Shown here piece after piece: positions 31,135-33,258 of a DNA stretch of 33,258 nt. The stretch comes from Acidobacteriaceae bacterium (lineage in GTDB: Bacteria; Acidobacteriota; Terriglobia; Bryobacterales; Bryobacteraceae), in contig JADCJL010000260.1 of NCBI GenBank assembly GCA_020247055.1, positions 1 through 33,258 of the forward strand, given 5' to 3'. The notes below the pieces were generated by a model. It searched no databases, had not been told where the DNA came from, and worked only from the letters and a program-made list of their open reading frames with translations. Numbering within the stretch: the stretch's first letter is position 1; each line of letters begins with the position of its first letter. Made by a program: the position numbers and the translations under genes.

Positions 31135-32637
31135 ATGAGAAGACGCGATCTGCTCCCCCTGACGCTCGGCTTCCCGGCGATTCTCGAAGCCCGTCCGCTC
31201 GCCGAACAGGGCGCCATGGTGGGCGATGTGCGCGCCAACTCCGCCCTCGTCTGGAGCCGCGCCGACCGTCCCTCGAAAATGCGCGTCTCCTGGTCCACCT
31301 CCGCCCGCGGCGAACGCACCGTCGTGCCCGGACCTTACTGCCTCGACGTCAGTGACTTCACCGGCCACCTGCCCCTCGAAGGCCTGCCCCCGGGCCAGAC
31401 GATCCTCTACGAGGTCGCCTTCGAAGACCTCCGCACCGGCGCCCTCAGCGAACCCCTCCCCGGCTCCTTCCGCACCCCCGGCCGCGGCAACGTCCGCTTC
31501 TGCTGGGGCGGCGACACCGTTGGCCAGGGCTGGGGCATCAACCCCGCCTTCGGCGGCCTGACGATCTACGAAACCATGCGCCGCCTGCAGCCGGACTTCT
31601 TCATCCACTCCGGCGACACCATCTACGCCGACGGCCCCGTCCCCGCCGAAATCAAGCTCAAAGACGGCACCGTCTGGCGCAACCAGACCACCGAAGCCAA
31701 AAGCAAGGTGGCCGAAACCCTCGCCGAGTTCCGCGGCGCCTATCTCTACAACCTGCTCGATGCCAACCTCCGCCGCTTCCACAGCGAAGTTCCCCAGATC
31801 TGGCAGTGGGACGACCACGAGGTCATGAACAACTGGTCGGCGTCGAAGGACATCCGCGACAACCCGCTCTACAAGGAAAAAAGCGTCCCCCTACTCACCG
31901 CCCGCGGCGAGCGCGCCTTCCGCGAATACGCCCCCATCGGCCCCGGCTCGAAGGTCTACCGCCACATCCCCTACGGCCCCCTCGTCGACGTCTTCGTCCT
32001 CGACATGCGCAGCTACCGCGGCCCCAACACCTTCAACCGCGAACCCGCCGAAACCCCCTTCCTCGGCCGCCCGCAGGTAGACTGGCTGCTCGCCGGCCTG
32101 CGAAACTCCCGCGCCCTCTGGAAGATCATCGCCGCCGATATGCCCATCGGCCTGCTCGTCGCCGACGGCGTCGACGAACAAAAACGAACCCGCTTTGAAG
32201 CCACCGCCAACGGCCCCGGCCCCGCCCTCGGCCGCGAGCTCGAAATGGCCCGCCTGCTCACCGGCATCCAGGAAGCCGGCATCCGCAACACCGTCTGGCT
32301 CACCGCCGACGTCCACTACACCGCCGCTCACCACTACCATCCCGACCGCGCCCAATACAAGAAATTCCACCCCTTCTGGGAGTTCATCGCCGGCCCCCTC
32401 CACGCCGGCACCTTCGGCCCCGGCCAGACCGATCCGACCTTCGGCATCGAAGTCGTCTACGCCAAAGCCCCGCCCAAAGGCGAGGCCAACCTGCCGCCCA
32501 GCGCCGGTTTGCAGTTCTTCGGCGACGTCGAAGTCGCTCAAAAAACAGGCACTTTGACCGTCACGCTCCGCGATCTAAACGGAACTGCCTTGTTTTCAAA
32601 GGAGTTACAGCCGGAGCGGATGAGAAATCGCGCGTAA
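31135..32637 (+). CDS. TAT-exported PhoD-like alkaline phosphatase / phosphodiesterase
   Basis: This 500-residue protein has a twin-arginine-type signal (MRRRDLLPLTLGFPAILEA), an N-terminal fibronectin-like domain (MVGDVRANSALVWSRADRP, to FRTPGRG) and a metallophosphatase domain. Metal-site motifs are FIHSGDTIYADG, WQWDDHEVMNNW and the C-terminal TADVHYTAAHHYHP. PhoD enzymes use Fe3+ and Ca2+ to hydrolyse phosphomonoesters and diesters outside the cytoplasm. An ATG four codons earlier (31123) is an alternative start. It lies 18 bases upstream of typA, but the two are unlikely to be functionally linked. Confidence 0.92.
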   Translation: MRRRDLLPLTLGFPAILEARPLAEQGAMVGDVRANSALVWSRADRPSKMRVSWSTSARGERTVVPGPYCLDVSDFTGHLPLEGLPPGQTILYEVAFEDLRTGALSEPLPGSFRTPGRGNVRFCWGGDTVGQGWGINPAFGGLTIYETMRRLQPDFFIHSGDTIYADGPVPAEIKLKDGTVWRNQTTEAKSKVAETLAEFRGAYLYNLLDANLRRFHSEVPQIWQWDDHEVMNNWSASKDIRDNPLYKEKSVPLLTARGERAFREYAPIGPGSKVYRHIPYGPLVDVFVLDMRSYRGPNTFNREPAETPFLGRPQVDWLLAGLRNSRALWKIIAADMPIGLLVADGVDEQKRTRFEATANGPGPALGRELEMARLLTGIQEAGIRNTVWLTADVHYTAAHHYHPDRAQYKKFHPFWEFIAGPLHAGTFGPGQTDPTFGIEVVYAKAPPKGEANLPPSAGLQFFGDVEVAQKTGTLTVTLRDLNGTALFSKELQPERMRNRA

Positions 32638-32642
32638 CGTGC

Positions 32643-32648
32643 GAGAAT
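32643..32648 (+). promoter_or_regulatory. Weak candidate -10 (GAGAAT) for typA
   Basis: GAGAAT ends 7 bases before the TTG at 32656. It has only the second A and last T of the TANNNT pattern, so the call is tentative. The purine run AGAGGGG touches the start codon and is too close to act as a ribosome site. Confidence 0.25.
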
Positions 32649-32655
32649 AGAGGGG

Positions 32656-33258
32656 TTGTCTCAAGAACTCACCCGCAATATCGCCATCATCGCGCACGTC
32701 GACCATGGCAAGACCACGCTCGTGGACGCCATGTTTAAGCAGAGCGGCATTTATCGCGCGAACGAAGCCACCGAAGATCGCGCGATGGATTCCAACGAAC
32801 TCGAGCGCGAGCGCGGCATCACGATTCTCGCCAAGACCACCGGCGTTCGGTACAAAGAGTACAAGATCAACATCTGCGACACCCCGGGTCACAGCGACTT
32901 CGGCGGCGAAGTCGAACGCGCCTTGAAGATCGTCGATGGCGTGGTCCTGCTCGTCGACGCCTCGGAAGGTCCGCTGCCCCAGACTCGCTACGTCCTGATG
33001 AAGGCGCTCGAAGCCGGTCTGCAGCCCATCGTCGTCATCAACAAGATCGACCGCCCCGACGCGCGCATCCAAGAGGTGCTCAACGAGGTCTACGACCTGT
33101 TCATCGACCTCGACGCCTCCGAAGATCAGCTCGATTTCCCCATCGTCTACACCAACGGCAAACTCGGCGTCGCCACGCTCGATCTCGCCGTGGCGCCTGT
33201 CGACCTGCAGCCGCTGTTTGAAACCATCATCAGCCGCATCCCCGCGCCCAAGGGCGAC
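32656..33258 (+). CDS. typA: Translational GTPase TypA/BipA, N-terminal 201 codons (3' truncated)
   Basis: The frame runs to the right edge. The N-terminus [20 protein letters not shown] contains the EF-G/TypA P-loop HVDHGKTTL. Switch I follows ([16 protein letters not shown]), then G3 [14 protein letters not shown] and G4 NKIDRPDAR. These, with the [11 protein letters not shown] segment, fit TypA/BipA rather than LepA or EF-G. TypA helps 50S assembly and growth in the cold. No ATG or GTG is available in frame before the P-loop, so the start is a TTG at 32656, just downstream of the PhoD-like gene's stop codon (32635-32637). Confidence 0.95.
   Translation, partial: MSQELTRNIAIIAHVDHGKTTLVDAMFKQSGIYRANEATEDRAMDSNELERERGITILAKTTGVRYKEYKINICDTPGHSDFGGEVERALKIVDGVVLLVDASEGPLPQTRYVLMKALEAGLQPIVVINKIDRPDARIQEVLNEVYDLFIDLDASEDQLDFPIVYTNGKLGVATLDLAVAPVDLQPLFETIISRIPAPKGD

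Overview
The window looks like chromosomal DNA from a high-GC soil bacterium of the Acidobacteriota, probably the Bryobacter/Solibacter side of the phylum. This is inferred from gene content: two DUF1592/DUF1552 cassettes (typical of Acidobacteriota and Planctomycetota), a bacillithiol enzyme (BshC), frataxin (CyaY), TAT-exported quinoprotein-type and PhoD-type enzymes, and many small conserved proteins without names. There is no phage, IS element, CRISPR array or plasmid backbone. Genes are tightly packed, and no gap exceeds 300 bases.

Layout. 2-403: tail of an unrecognised gene. 428-4006 (minus): DUF1592 cytochrome-like protein, DUF1552 partner and a small secreted protein, all overlapping. 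4032-6433 (minus): fatty-acid desaturase, membrane-embedded histidine kinase, OmpR-type regulator. 6471-8896 (minus): cyaY, hemW, threonine aldolase. 9031-11335 (plus): bshC and an HpcH/HpaI aldolase, followed by tRNA-Leu(CAA) on the minus strand. 11454-11897: unknown protein. 11892-15499 (minus): second DUF1592/DUF1552 cassette, divergent from an ankyrin-repeat exported protein and a sorbosone-dehydrogenase-like protein (15551-18015). 18086-22042 (minus): small basic protein with a structured leader, then (in order of transcription) amidase, actin-like ATPase and a PGQY-repeat secreted protein. 22184-26849: small membrane protein, acidic unknown protein, glycosyltransferase, degenerate receiver/GGDEF protein, sigma-54 activator and RlpA-type lipoprotein. 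27022-27360: lysine/alanine/proline repeat nucleoid-type protein. 27423-33258: MidA-like methyltransferase, NCS1 permease, Der GTPase, PhoD-like phosphatase and the start of TypA/BipA.

Themes. Cell-envelope functions recur: amidase, RlpA, desaturase with kinase, and large secreted proteins. Redox, iron and sulfur functions cluster around cyaY, hemW and bshC. Many genes that appear to start transcripts carry a TANNNT hexamer 6-8 bases before the start codon and no useful Shine-Dalgarno sequence, which suggests frequent leaderless transcription. The best candidates for undescribed biology are the amidase/actin-like/PGQY-repeat operon, the desaturase-kinase-regulator operon, and the structured leader of the 63-residue basic protein. 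All names come from reading motifs by eye; no database search was run.
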